A stretch of 64,000 nucleotides of DNA, from the NCBI RefSeq assembly GCF_034555935.1, contig NZ_JAYDCJ010000003.1, forward strand, positions 1,984,001 to 2,048,000, given 5' to 3'. This DNA is from Marinobacter qingdaonensis (lineage in GTDB: Bacteria > Pseudomonadota > Gammaproteobacteria > Pseudomonadales > Oleiphilaceae). Positions within the stretch are counted from its first letter, which is position 1, and each line of letters opens with the position of its first letter. This document shows, in pieces, positions 34,787-42,480 of this stretch. A program made the translations under genes and the position numbers. The notes under the pieces were generated by a model. It was not told the DNA's origin, searched no databases, and worked only from the letters and a program-made list of their open reading frames with translations.

Positions 34787-36847
34787 TTAGACGTTACTTT
34801 CAACGAACTGTTGGTGGAAGTCTTGAACGAAGGTCTCAAAGTCGCGCGGTTGCAGGGGCTTGCTGAAGTAATAACCCTGGGCGAGTTTGCAGCCTCGCTG
34901 AGTCAGGTAGTACTCCTGTTCCGCGGTTTCGACCCCTTCTGCCACCACCGAGAGGTTCAGGCTCTTGCCCAGATCGATGATGGTGTTGGCGATCCGGGTG
35001 TCGTCCTCGTTGACCAGCAGGTCGCGAATGAACTGTTTGTCGATCTTCAGGTGCTGGACCGGCATCTGCTTCAGGTAGGTCAGGGACGAGTAGCCGGTGC
35101 CGAAATCGTCGACGGCGATGTTGATGCCCGCCTGGTTCAGCCGGTGCAGCTTGGCCACGGCGTCCGACAGGTTGGTCATGAAGCTGGTTTCGGTCACTTC
35201 CAGTTCCAGGCGACCGGCCGGGATGCTGTGCCGGCGCAGGGTGTCCAGAATGTCCGTGACGATGCTGTCCTGGCGCAGTTGCACCGCCGACAGGTTCACC
35301 GCGATGCGCAGGGGAGTGCCTTCGGCCGCCCAGTGCGCGGCCTGCGCACAGGCCTGCTCAAGCACCCACTGACCGATCTCGACAATGCTGCCATTGGCCT
35401 CGGCCACCGGGATGAAATCATCGGGTGGGACAAAACCGCGGCTCGGGTGTTCCCAGCGCAGCAGCGCTTCGGCGCCGATGACGCGCTTGCTTTCGAGGTT
35501 GATCTGGGGCTGGTACACAAGGTGGAATTCCCGGTTGACCAGGGCCTGGGTCAGATCCTTCTCCATTTGCTTGCGGTCCCGGATTTCCTGATCGATGCTG
35601 GCGACGTAGAACTGGAAATGAGCATGGCCAGTCTGCTTGGCCAGGGTCATGGTCTGTTCGGCACTCTGCAGCAGGCGGTCGGCCTTGTCGGTGTCCGAGG
35701 GAAACATGGCAATGCCGATGGTGGCGCTCATGGCCACACTCTGGTCCTCGACCACCATCGGCTCGCCCAGGCAGGCCAGCACGCGCTCGGCGGTGTCGGC
35801 CGCCTGAAAGCCGTCCCGCAGGCCCTTTTCCACCACCACGAACTGGTCACTGCCCAGTCGGGCGATGGTGAACCGGGTGCTGCCGAGTCGCGAGGTCAGT
35901 CGGTCGGCGACAGTCTGCAGGATCAGGTCGCCGGTGCGGAAGCCGCATTGCTCGTTGACCGATTTGAAATCGTCGATGCCGCACACCATCAGCGACAGCA
36001 GCCGGTTGCGCTTCTGGGATTCCCGGATGTCCCGCTCCAACAGCTCCATGAAGGTCTCTCGGCTGGGCAGGCCGGTCAGCTGGTCGTAGCGGGACAGCCG
36101 GCTGACCCGATCCTCGGCTTCCCGGTGCCGCTTCTGGCTATCCCCAATGGCCACCAGCAAATTGTTGGTGGCATTGACCCAGAGTCCCAGCTCGTCCCGG
36201 CCGTGACCGGCGGGAATGCCGACCAGACGGTCGTCCGGGTGGTCCGGGTCCACCTGCTTGACCGACTGGACGATGCGCAACAGGGGGCGGGTGAGCAGCA
36301 GGTGAAACACGAAGTAGAGCACCATGCCCAGGATCAGCGCGGTGGCGACCCCGGAGGCAAAGGTGACGGTGGCACGGTCCAGCCAGGTCCGGGCGGCGGG
36401 CGCGGTGTCGTAATGGACTTCCAGGTAGCCGTAGACGGTGCCGGTGTCGGTGTTGCGCACCAGATGGGTCCGGAAGGGGCGGTCGGACTCAAAGATGGGG
36501 TCGGTGACCGGTCGGAAAGCGGTCTCCTGGAGGGGGCGTTGGCGATGGCCCAGGGGTTCGCCGTCCGGGTGAACAATGCGGGCCAGGTGCACGGCCTCAA
36601 TGGCAAACAGGCCGTCCACCACTTGTTGGGCCAGTTCCGAATCGATGCTGAAGACCGCCTGGGTGGCTGCGTCTTCCACCATGGCAATGGTTTGGGTGGC
36701 CTGGTAGTTCAGGTCGTTGGAGACCCGGCGGGCGTCCAGAATCACCTGAACGCTGCTGACAACAACGCCACTGATCAGGGCTATGGCGAGGATCCACCAC
36801 AGAATGCGGTAGCCCAGGCGATGTTCAACCTCGAAAGAACTTTTCAT
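34787..36847 (-). CDS. Membrane-bound HAMP-GGDEF-EAL protein, likely c-di-GMP phosphodiesterase
   Basis: 686 residues. First membrane helix at about 13-35, periplasmic sensor region to about 165, second helix at about 165-190, HAMP-like linker, GGDEF domain from about 245 and EAL domain from about 420. The GGDEF signature is GSDQF, so cyclase activity is doubtful. The EAL domain is intact (IGAEALLRWEHPSRGFVPPD, VDDFGTGYSSLTYLKQMPVQ, LKIDKQFIRDL), so hydrolysis of c-di-GMP is likely, perhaps with GTP or c-di-GMP allostery from the GGDEF part. It appears to be a single-gene unit upstream of lemA. Confidence 0.92.
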   Translation of the reverse strand: MKSSFEVEHRLGYRILWWILAIALISGVVVSSVQVILDARRVSNDLNYQATQTIAMVEDAATQAVFSIDSELAQQVVDGLFAIEAVHLARIVHPDGEPLGHRQRPLQETAFRPVTDPIFESDRPFRTHLVRNTDTGTVYGYLEVHYDTAPAARTWLDRATVTFASGVATALILGMVLYFVFHLLLTRPLLRIVQSVKQVDPDHPDDRLVGIPAGHGRDELGLWVNATNNLLVAIGDSQKRHREAEDRVSRLSRYDQLTGLPSRETFMELLERDIRESQKRNRLLSLMVCGIDDFKSVNEQCGFRTGDLILQTVADRLTSRLGSTRFTIARLGSDQFVVVEKGLRDGFQAADTAERVLACLGEPMVVEDQSVAMSATIGIAMFPSDTDKADRLLQSAEQTMTLAKQTGHAHFQFYVASIDQEIRDRKQMEKDLTQALVNREFHLVYQPQINLESKRVIGAEALLRWEHPSRGFVPPDDFIPVAEANGSIVEIGQWVLEQACAQAAHWAAEGTPLRIAVNLSAVQLRQDSIVTDILDTLRRHSIPAGRLELEVTETSFMTNLSDAVAKLHRLNQAGINIAVDDFGTGYSSLTYLKQMPVQHLKIDKQFIRDLLVNEDDTRIANTIIDLGKSLNLSVVAEGVETAEQEYYLTQRGCKLAQGYYFSKPLQPRDFETFVQDFHQQFVESNV

Positions 36848-37040
36848 TCAGGCCTGTACGTGTCCAGTTTGTCAGGAGGTCGTGTTGGCATTTCGGCGGG
36901 AATCCTGAGTGGGGGCCGCCACGCGTTGTTATTGTCAGGTCTGCCGTAGACGCCGCAACTGCGTTGAGTATCGACGATTTTTTCAGAAAATGCAGGGCAG
37001 GGTTGTATCAATTTGTAAGAGTTTCTTTTCCCCAGATACG

Positions 37041-37067
37041 CAAACGTCCGCGCGAGGCGGACGTTTG
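37041..37067 (-). terminator. Hairpin after sodB
   Basis: CAAACGTCCGC and GCGGACGTTTG form a perfect 11-bp stem around a 5-base loop, about 50 bases after the sodB stop. No T tract follows on the minus strand. The rest of the 269-base gap 36848-37116 shows nothing recognisable. Confidence 0.6.
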
Positions 37068-37116
37068 GGGGAGGCCGTTGCCGGCCTCGGTTCTGTCAGT
37101 CGGACTGACGCACTGA

Positions 37117-37695
37117 TCAGGCCAGGTTTTCGTTAACGAAATCCCAGTTGACCAGGTTCCAGAACGCTTCCAGGTAGTTCGGGCGGGAGTTGCGGTAATC
37201 GATGTAGTACGCGTGCTCCCAGACATCCACGGTCAGTACCGGCTTGTCGGCACCGGTCAGCGGAGTCTCGGCGTTGCTGGTGTTGGTGATGGCGACGCTG
37301 CCGTCAGCCTTCTTTACCAGCCAGGTCCAGCCAGAACCGAAGTTGTTGGCGGCCTTGTCGTTGAACTCTTTCTTGAACGCGTCGAAGGAACCGAAGGCCT
37401 TCTCGATGGCGTCTTTGGCAGCGCCAGTGGGCTCGCCACCGCCGTTCGGGCTCAGGCAGTGCCAGTAGAAGGTGTGGTTCCAGACCTGCGCGGCGTTGTT
37501 GAACAGCGGGCCGCTGGCGCTCTTGATGATGTCTTCCAGGGACTTGTTGGCGTTGTCGGTGCCTTCCACCAGGCCATTCAGCTTGGTCACATAGGTGTTG
37601 TGGTGCTTGCCGTAATGGTACTCAAGCGTTTCCTGGGAGATGTGCGGTTCCAGAGCGTTCTTTTCGTAAGGTAGTGCGGGAAGTTCAAATGCCAT
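37117..37695 (-). CDS. sodB: Superoxide dismutase, Fe type
   Basis: 192 residues from the ATG at 37695 (MAFELPALPYEKNALEPHIS), the standard SodB start and length. Metal ligands are His27 in LEYHYGKHHNTYV, the His in WNHTFYWHCL, and Asp/His in DVWEHAYYIDY. AAQVWNHTFYWHCLSPNGGG is typical of iron enzymes. It converts superoxide to peroxide and oxygen in the cytoplasm. It has its own promoter overlapping the end of purK. Confidence 0.96.
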   Translation of the reverse strand: MAFELPALPYEKNALEPHISQETLEYHYGKHHNTYVTKLNGLVEGTDNANKSLEDIIKSASGPLFNNAAQVWNHTFYWHCLSPNGGGEPTGAAKDAIEKAFGSFDAFKKEFNDKAANNFGSGWTWLVKKADGSVAITNTSNAETPLTGADKPVLTVDVWEHAYYIDYRNSRPNYLEAFWNLVNWDFVNENLA

Positions 37696-37743
37696 GAGGT
37701 CGTTCTCCCTGTCTCTCTGAGTTATGTGGATGTACAAAGCACC

Positions 37744-37771
37744 AATATAGGGTCGAATGTGGGTATATCAA
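37744..37771 (-). promoter_or_regulatory. Candidate sigma-70 promoter of sodB
   Basis: On the minus strand TTGATA (37771-37766), a 16-base spacer, then TATATT (37749-37744), about 50 bases before the sodB start. The -35 box overlaps the end of purK. Confidence 0.5.
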
Positions 37772-38886
37772 CCCTTTGGTGTTAAAGAACTTTTAAACGC
37801 CGGGCTGCCGGGCAGGAACTGCGCGCAGTTGCGCACCCGCCAGACCAGTTCCTCGTAGCTGTCCGCCAGGATGTTGACGTGGCCAAGCTTACGGCCGGCC
37901 CGCTCCCCTTTATTATAGAGATGGACCTTGGCGTAGGGCAGTTCGAGAATGCGGTCGATGTCGCCGTGTTCGCCAATGATGTTGATCATGCAGCTGAGGC
38001 CTCGAGCCTCCACGCTGCCCAGGTGATGGCCGCTGACCGCCCGGATGTGGTTCTCGAACTGGCTGGTGACCGCGCCCTCGATGGTCCAGTGTCCGGAGTT
38101 GTGAACGCGGGGCGCCATCTCGTTGGCGACCAGGCCATCCTCGGTTTCGAACAACTCGAGGGTGAGTACGCCGACATAGTCCAGTTCGTTCAGTAGGGCC
38201 CGGATGTAGCGCTCGGCCGACTCCTGCACCGCCTTGTCCAGTTTCGGGGCCGGCGCGATGGAATAGCGCAGGATGCCCTCATGGTGGGTGTTTTCGGCCA
38301 TGGGGTAGAAGGCAACGTCGCCGTCCTCGGCGCGCACGGCGATGATGGACACCTCGCGGGTGAACTCAACGAACTTTTCCACGATCAGGCGCGGATGGCC
38401 GATGTCGGCCCAGGCCTGCTCGGCGTCGTCCGGACTGCGCAGGACCGCCTGACCCTTGCCGTCGTAGCCTTCGGTGTTGGACTTGGCCACCACCGGGCAG
38501 CCCAGTTCCTCGGCGGCCGCCTTGAGCGACTCGGCGCTGTCGGCAATTTTCCAGGCCGGGGTCGGAATGCCGAGCTGGCCGAACAGGGTCTTTTCCAGTT
38601 CCCGGTTCTGGCACACCTGCAGGGCGCGAGGGCAGGGGTGTACCGGTTTTTCCTTGGCCAGCTTCTCCGCAACCTCGACCGGCAGGTGTTCGAACTCGTA
38701 GGTCACCCGATCCACTCGGGAGAGAAAATCGTCCTGGTACTGGCCTTCGCGGTCGATGATCACTTCGCCCAGGCCCGCGCTGGGGCTGCCGGACATGTCA
38801 TAGAATACAAAGGTTTTTGCCAGGGGGTAGCCGGCCAGGGCCAGCATGCGTCCAAGTTGGCCTGCGCCAAGAACACCAATTCTCAT
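37768..38886 (-). CDS. purK: 5-(carboxyamino)imidazole ribonucleotide synthase
   Basis: 372 residues from the ATG at 38886, chosen because AGGAG lies upstream. ATP-grasp enzyme: N-terminal RIGVLGAGQLGRMLALAGYP, ATP-grasp loop CPVVAKSNTEGYDGKGQAVL, and later ENTHHEGILRYSIAPAP and VNEMAPRVHNSGHWTIEGA-type motifs (here ANEMAPRVHNSGHWTIEGAV). It carboxylates AIR with bicarbonate and ATP to N5-CAIR, the substrate of PurE. Transcribed after purE with a 51-base gap. Confidence 0.96.
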   Translation of the reverse strand: MRIGVLGAGQLGRMLALAGYPLAKTFVFYDMSGSPSAGLGEVIIDREGQYQDDFLSRVDRVTYEFEHLPVEVAEKLAKEKPVHPCPRALQVCQNRELEKTLFGQLGIPTPAWKIADSAESLKAAAEELGCPVVAKSNTEGYDGKGQAVLRSPDDAEQAWADIGHPRLIVEKFVEFTREVSIIAVRAEDGDVAFYPMAENTHHEGILRYSIAPAPKLDKAVQESAERYIRALLNELDYVGVLTLELFETEDGLVANEMAPRVHNSGHWTIEGAVTSQFENHIRAVSGHHLGSVEARGLSCMINIIGEHGDIDRILELPYAKVHLYNKGERAGRKLGHVNILADSYEELVWRVRNCAQFLPGSPAFKSSLTPKG

Positions 38887-38937
38887 CTCTGTTCTCCTGC
38901 CAGTCATGGGCATCTGAAGCGGTCAGTGTGAACGGGG

Positions 38938-39429
38938 TTACTGCTCTCGAGGGTCTGGATTGTCCAGGATGGTCTGGGTCTGGGTCGCCCGAAACTCATC
39001 CACGGCCTTGCGGACCGCGTCATCGGAGGTGCCGATGATCTGTGCCGCCAGCAGGCCGGCATTGGTGGCGCCGGCCTTGCCGATGGCCAGGGTGCCGACG
39101 GCAATGCCGCCGGGCATTTGCACGATGGACAGCAGCGAATCCAGACCGTTGAGCGCCTTGGACTGGACCGGCACGCCCAGTACCGGCAATGACGTCTGCG
39201 ACGCCACCATGCCCGGCAGGTGCGCGGCGCCACCGGCTCCGGCGATGATGACCTTAAGGCCCCGGTCGGCGGCGGTCTTGGCGTAGTCGAACAGCAGGTC
39301 CGGCGTGCGATGGGCGGACACCACTTTGGTCTCGTACGCAACGCCCAGCTTTTCCAGCATCTGTGCGGCGTGTTCCATGGTGGGCCAGTCGGATTTCGAA
39401 CCCATAATGAGTCCTACAAGCGGCTGCAT
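38938..39429 (-). CDS. purE: N5-carboxyaminoimidazole ribonucleotide mutase
   Basis: 163 residues from the ATG at 39429, with AGGA upstream. Conserved class I PurE motifs: [37 protein letters not shown], and [20 protein letters not shown], then [20 protein letters not shown]. It moves the carboxylate of N5-CAIR to C4 to give CAIR in purine synthesis. It forms an operon with purK. Confidence 0.97.
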   Translation of the reverse strand: MQPLVGLIMGSKSDWPTMEHAAQMLEKLGVAYETKVVSAHRTPDLLFDYAKTAADRGLKVIIAGAGGAAHLPGMVASQTSLPVLGVPVQSKALNGLDSLLSIVQMPGGIAVGTLAIGKAGATNAGLLAAQIIGTSDDAVRKAVDEFRATQTQTILDNPDPREQ

Positions 39430-39613
39430 AAGCAACAGTCCTGTGATGATGGGAAAGCCGGCCATTGTATGATTTGGTCAGTTGCCATGCAACAAAGCCC
39501 AGCCGGCCTCAGCGCCGGTTTCCGGGGTGTTGGCAAGGCTTTGGTTCACCCTGTTTGTAAGTGCATGTATTATCAAGGCTTGAGAACAAGCCGGTCCATA
39601 ACCAGGAGTTGTA

Positions 39614-40567
39614 ATGGAACCCATCCGTCCCGATGACGACGAACTCAGAAGCGACGTACCGACCATCAGCGCAGACCGCCGGCGCGCGGGCAGCAAGGCT
39701 GACCGGGGTGACGCCGGTGGCAGTGGTGCGTCGCCAAAGGCTGGTGGTGGTCGCCAGGGCGGTGGTGGCCGTGGGCGCGGTGCGCTGATGGCCTTGGCTC
39801 TGATGGTGGTCGCCGGGCTGGCCGGGGCCGGCTGGTACGCGCAGGAACAGCGCATCCAGGCGCTGGAGGGCCAGTTGGAGGAAGCCGATTACTGGGCGCG
39901 GCAAAGCAAGCTGGCACTGGCGCGTTTCGAGGGCGAGTTGTCGGAGACCGGGGAAAACCTGCAGGAACGCGGCGCCTCGCTGGCAGAGCAGATTGCGGCG
40001 AACAAGCAGGCCCTGGAGGTCGCCGACAGTGAAATCAGAAAGCTGTGGGTGGTTGCCAACGAGCGCAACAAGGCCCGACTGGACGACCATCAGGGTCGGC
40101 TGGCGGAGCTTGAGACCGGGGTGGCCGAGGGCGCCGAAGCGCTCACCGCGCTCAAGGCTTCGGTTGCGTCGGTGCAGTCGTCCCTGTCGGCCGATCTTGC
40201 CGCGCTGGAGGAGCAGACCCGAACTTCCATCGCCTCCCTGGAACGGTCGAACCAGCAGGCCACCGACCAGTTGGCCCGGCTCAGCCAGCAGATGGCCGAT
40301 GTCGATCAGCTGGTTGAGCGCCGCCTGCGCCGCTTCGAGCAGGAACAGAAGCTGACCCTCAGTGGCATGGACGGCCGGATAGCCGCGCTGGAGAAAGCGT
40401 CGGATGGCCTTGCCGGCGAGGGCAGCGTGCAGGCGCTGCGCAATGAGCTGGCCAGCCTGAAGCGCACCGTGCAGGCCATCGACTCCTCTCGGGCGCAATT
40501 GACGTCCCGCCTGGTGCGGCTGTCCGAAGAGGTCAACAGCCTCAGGGCCCAGTCCACGCGCAATTGA
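39614..40567 (+). CDS. Membrane-anchored coiled-coil protein of unknown function
   Basis: 317 residues with an AGGAG ribosome binding site. A disordered cytoplasmic N-terminus rich in Gly/Arg/Asp (about 1-56) is followed by one membrane helix (ALMALALMVVAGLAGAGWYA, about 57-76) and a long, heptad-rich coiled coil (about 80-315) with no enzymatic motif. This is a type II membrane protein with a coiled coil outside the cytoplasm. It is divergent from purEK. The layout resembles proteins that span or brace the periplasm, but no function is known and I recognise no family. Confidence 0.8.
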   Translation: MEPIRPDDDELRSDVPTISADRRRAGSKADRGDAGGSGASPKAGGGRQGGGGRGRGALMALALMVVAGLAGAGWYAQEQRIQALEGQLEEADYWARQSKLALARFEGELSETGENLQERGASLAEQIAANKQALEVADSEIRKLWVVANERNKARLDDHQGRLAELETGVAEGAEALTALKASVASVQSSLSADLAALEEQTRTSIASLERSNQQATDQLARLSQQMADVDQLVERRLRRFEQEQKLTLSGMDGRIAALEKASDGLAGEGSVQALRNELASLKRTVQAIDSSRAQLTSRLVRLSEEVNSLRAQSTRN

Positions 40568-40696
40568 TCAGGCTGGGGCGGGCTGGTCAGCCGGTTTGAA
40601 ACCGTTTGTAGTCAGCCCTTTGCGGTAGCTCTCATTTCTGCCCGCAGGCAGTTGTTATCATCGGTGCACTTGCGCAAGGAACAAGAGTGACCAACC

Positions 40697-41590
40697 ATGA
40701 TGACCTGCCTGCCCCCGTTCGTTTCGGCGATGATCCGGCCTGGCGCCCTGACGCTCCGGCTACTGACCCTGTCCGCCCTGTTGTTCAGCTCTGGCTGCAC
40801 GGTCTATCAGTCCATCGGCAAGAGTGTCGGCGCCTTTCTGCACCCGGTATCCGGGCCGGATTTCGTGCACATTCCCAATGACCAGTGGGATCGGAAGAAC
40901 GCGCTGTTGTATTTCTACCGCACCCACTCCCAGTGGGCGGCGGACGAAATCGAGTCCCCCAGCGTGTACATCGACGACAAGCACTACTTCAATATCCGCA
41001 ACGACAGCTACACCTGGCTGGAAGTGAGCCCCGGCGAACGCCACATCGCCATGCGCCGTCCGCTGCTCGGCCTGGAGGGGCTCAACTCCTTCAGCTTGAG
41101 CCTGATTGCCGACGCCACGCTGACGGTTGAGCCCGGCCGCATCTATTACCTGCGCTACAACGAGCTGTCCGAGCCCGACCAGCCGCACCCGGATCTGGAC
41201 CCGGAGCACCCCCTGGCCCAGGGCGACCTCCAGCTGGTGACCCGCAGCTACGCCATGCGCGCGGATCAGATCGTCAGCACCCGATTCCTGAACAGCGACC
41301 TGCTGGCACCGAATCACGCTGCCACGTCGATCGTCGAAATCAATGAGGACATGGACTACGAGCGTCGGCTGGTGCTGCTGGAAGAGGAGCGGGAGCTTGA
41401 AATCGAACGCCTGAAGGACGAGGGCAAATACCAGTCGACGTCCTGGTTTTGGCCCTTCGGTGGCGGGCCGACCGTGCCGCTGGAAACCGATCGCAAAATC
41501 GAGCAACTGGAGCAGGATTACGCCCGGCTTGAGTTGGAGCGAGAGCGCCGCCGGGCCGCGGAAGAGGGCGACGGCTGGTGGATCTTCTGA
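40697..41590 (+). CDS. Lipoprotein with DUF2846-like domain and charged C-terminal coil
   Basis: 297 residues. A signal peptide with lipobox LFSSGC places lipidation on the Cys near residue 34. The mature part contains NALLYFYRTHSQWAADEIES, VYIDDKHYFNIRNDSYTWLE, and VSPGERHIAMRR, the pattern of DUF2846-type proteins in which a short structural ligand (the ID-K-F region) sits in a beta sandwich. The last 80 residues are strongly charged (LLEEERELEIERLKDEGKYQ, EQLEQDYARLELERERRRA) and helical. The start is one of two tandem ATGs at 40697 and 40700; no strong ribosome binding site is seen. Function unknown. Confidence 0.8.
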   Translation: MMTCLPPFVSAMIRPGALTLRLLTLSALLFSSGCTVYQSIGKSVGAFLHPVSGPDFVHIPNDQWDRKNALLYFYRTHSQWAADEIESPSVYIDDKHYFNIRNDSYTWLEVSPGERHIAMRRPLLGLEGLNSFSLSLIADATLTVEPGRIYYLRYNELSEPDQPHPDLDPEHPLAQGDLQLVTRSYAMRADQIVSTRFLNSDLLAPNHAATSIVEINEDMDYERRLVLLEEERELEIERLKDEGKYQSTSWFWPFGGGPTVPLETDRKIEQLEQDYARLELERERRRAAEEGDGWWIF

Positions 41591-41692
41591 CCGGTTGGCC
41601 AGGCTGCCCGTTCGGCGGCCATCCGGGACATTGTCGGGAGTGCGCTGGCTGACTACACTGACGACTGTTGCATTACAACGGACGTCAGAATC

Positions 41693-41950
41693 ATGGCATT
41701 GAAGGAAATAGTGCGGGGGCAGCTGGAAAAATGGTCCCGCGAGCTGGAGCCGAGGTGGCGGGAAACCTGGACCGAGGTTCAGTATCGGCTGGATGAACTC
41801 AACTGCTCCCTGGCCAATCGCACCGTCCCGGACGAGCGTCGGGCCCGGGTCAGTGAGCTGTCGCTGCGCCAGAAGGCGGAAGAGGCTGGTCAGGGCAAGG
41901 CCAGGCTGAAGGTGGTCAAGGGGCGCAACCGGGCCTCGGCCGCGAAATAG
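41693..41950 (+). CDS. Small hypothetical protein
   Basis: 85 residues, highly charged, predicted helical and soluble (GQLEKWSRELEPRWRETWTE, then a basic C-terminus RLKVVKGRNRASAAK). It could bind nucleic acid through the basic tail, but no domain is recognised. It lies alone between the lipoprotein gene and the tRNA operon. Codon use looks like that of its neighbours, which supports a real gene. Confidence 0.55.
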   Translation: MALKEIVRGQLEKWSRELEPRWRETWTEVQYRLDELNCSLANRTVPDERRARVSELSLRQKAEEAGQGKARLKVVKGRNRASAAK

Positions 41951-42017
41951 ATTTTGATCAGAAAGTGTACGCTTTTTAAGGGGTTGGAAGTTTTTTTGAG
42001 TTTTTTTCTGAAAAGGT

Positions 42018-42045
42018 TTGACACCGTCAGGGAAATGCTTAAAAT
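42018..42045 (+). promoter_or_regulatory. Sigma-70 promoter of the tRNA operon, GC-rich discriminator
   Basis: TTGACA (42018-42023), a 16-base spacer, then TAAAAT (42040-42045), followed by GCGCG. A GC-rich discriminator is usual for stringently controlled stable-RNA promoters. Confidence 0.8.
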
Positions 42046-42134
42046 GCGCGTCTCACTTGGTCGAGACAGCAACGCCTGACTCGGCAGCCAGCGCTCAGCG
42101 TTGCAAGTGAATGGCTTGAAAGTAAGTCGAAAGT

Positions 42135-42210
42135 GGGTGGTTAGCTCAGCTGGGAGAGCATCGCCCTTACAAGGCGAGGGTCACTGGTTCGATCCCAGTA
42201 CCACCCACCA
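42135..42210 (+). tRNA. tRNA-Val (anticodon TAC)
   Basis: 76 bases with encoded CCA. Acceptor stem GGGTGGT/ACCACCC, D-arm GCTC/GAGC, anticodon loop CTTACAA with TAC, T-arm ACTGG/CCAGT around TTCGATC, all paired. First in a tRNA-Val, tRNA-Asp, tRNA-Val cluster. Confidence 0.97.
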
Positions 42211-42277
42211 CTTTCAAAGCGCATCGCCGGATCACCCCGTCCGGCTCTGGATTCAGGTCACAAGACCGGATCGATGC

Positions 42278-42354
42278 GGAGCGGTAGTTCAGTTGGTTAG
42301 AATACCGGCCTGTCACGCCGGGGGTCGCGGGTTCGAGTCCCGTCCGCTCCGCCA
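42278..42354 (+). tRNA. tRNA-Asp (anticodon GTC)
   Basis: 77 bases with encoded CCA. Acceptor GGAGCGG/CCGCTCC, anticodon loop CTGTCAC containing GTC, T-arm GCGGG/CCCGT around TTCGAGT, with one G-T closing pair. Second in the cluster. Confidence 0.97.
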
Positions 42355-42363
42355 CTTATTCCC

Positions 42364-42439
42364 GGGTGGTTAGCTCAGCTGGGAGAGCATCGCCCTTACA
42401 AGGCGAGGGTCGCAGGTTCGATCCCTGCACCACCCACCA
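42364..42439 (+). tRNA. tRNA-Val (anticodon TAC), second copy with a different T-stem
   Basis: 76 bases with encoded CCA. Identical to the first tRNA-Val through the anticodon arm, but the T-arm is GCAGG/CCTGC, not ACTGG/CCAGT. A strong terminator follows 6 bases later. Confidence 0.97.
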
Positions 42440-42445
42440 GATTCG

Positions 42446-42476
42446 AAAAAGGCAGGCCCTCGGGCCTGCCTTTTTT
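42446..42476. terminator. Bidirectional terminator between tRNA cluster and fabG4-type gene
   Basis: AAAAAGGCAGGCCC and GGGCCTGCCTTTTTT form a long stem flanked by A and T runs; it serves the rightward tRNA operon and the leftward reductase gene, whose stop is at 42481. Confidence 0.92.
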
Positions 42477-42480
42477 ATTC

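Noticed and set aside
34811..36949. 712-codon open frame antisense to the GGDEF-EAL gene
   Set aside because: The sense strand encodes clear GGDEF and EAL motifs; the antisense product is a low-complexity His/Gly/Gln-rich shadow.
42167..42355. Small frames over the tRNA genes, such as one reading AERTGLEPATPGV
   Set aside because: These are translations of tRNA sequence, a known annotation artefact.
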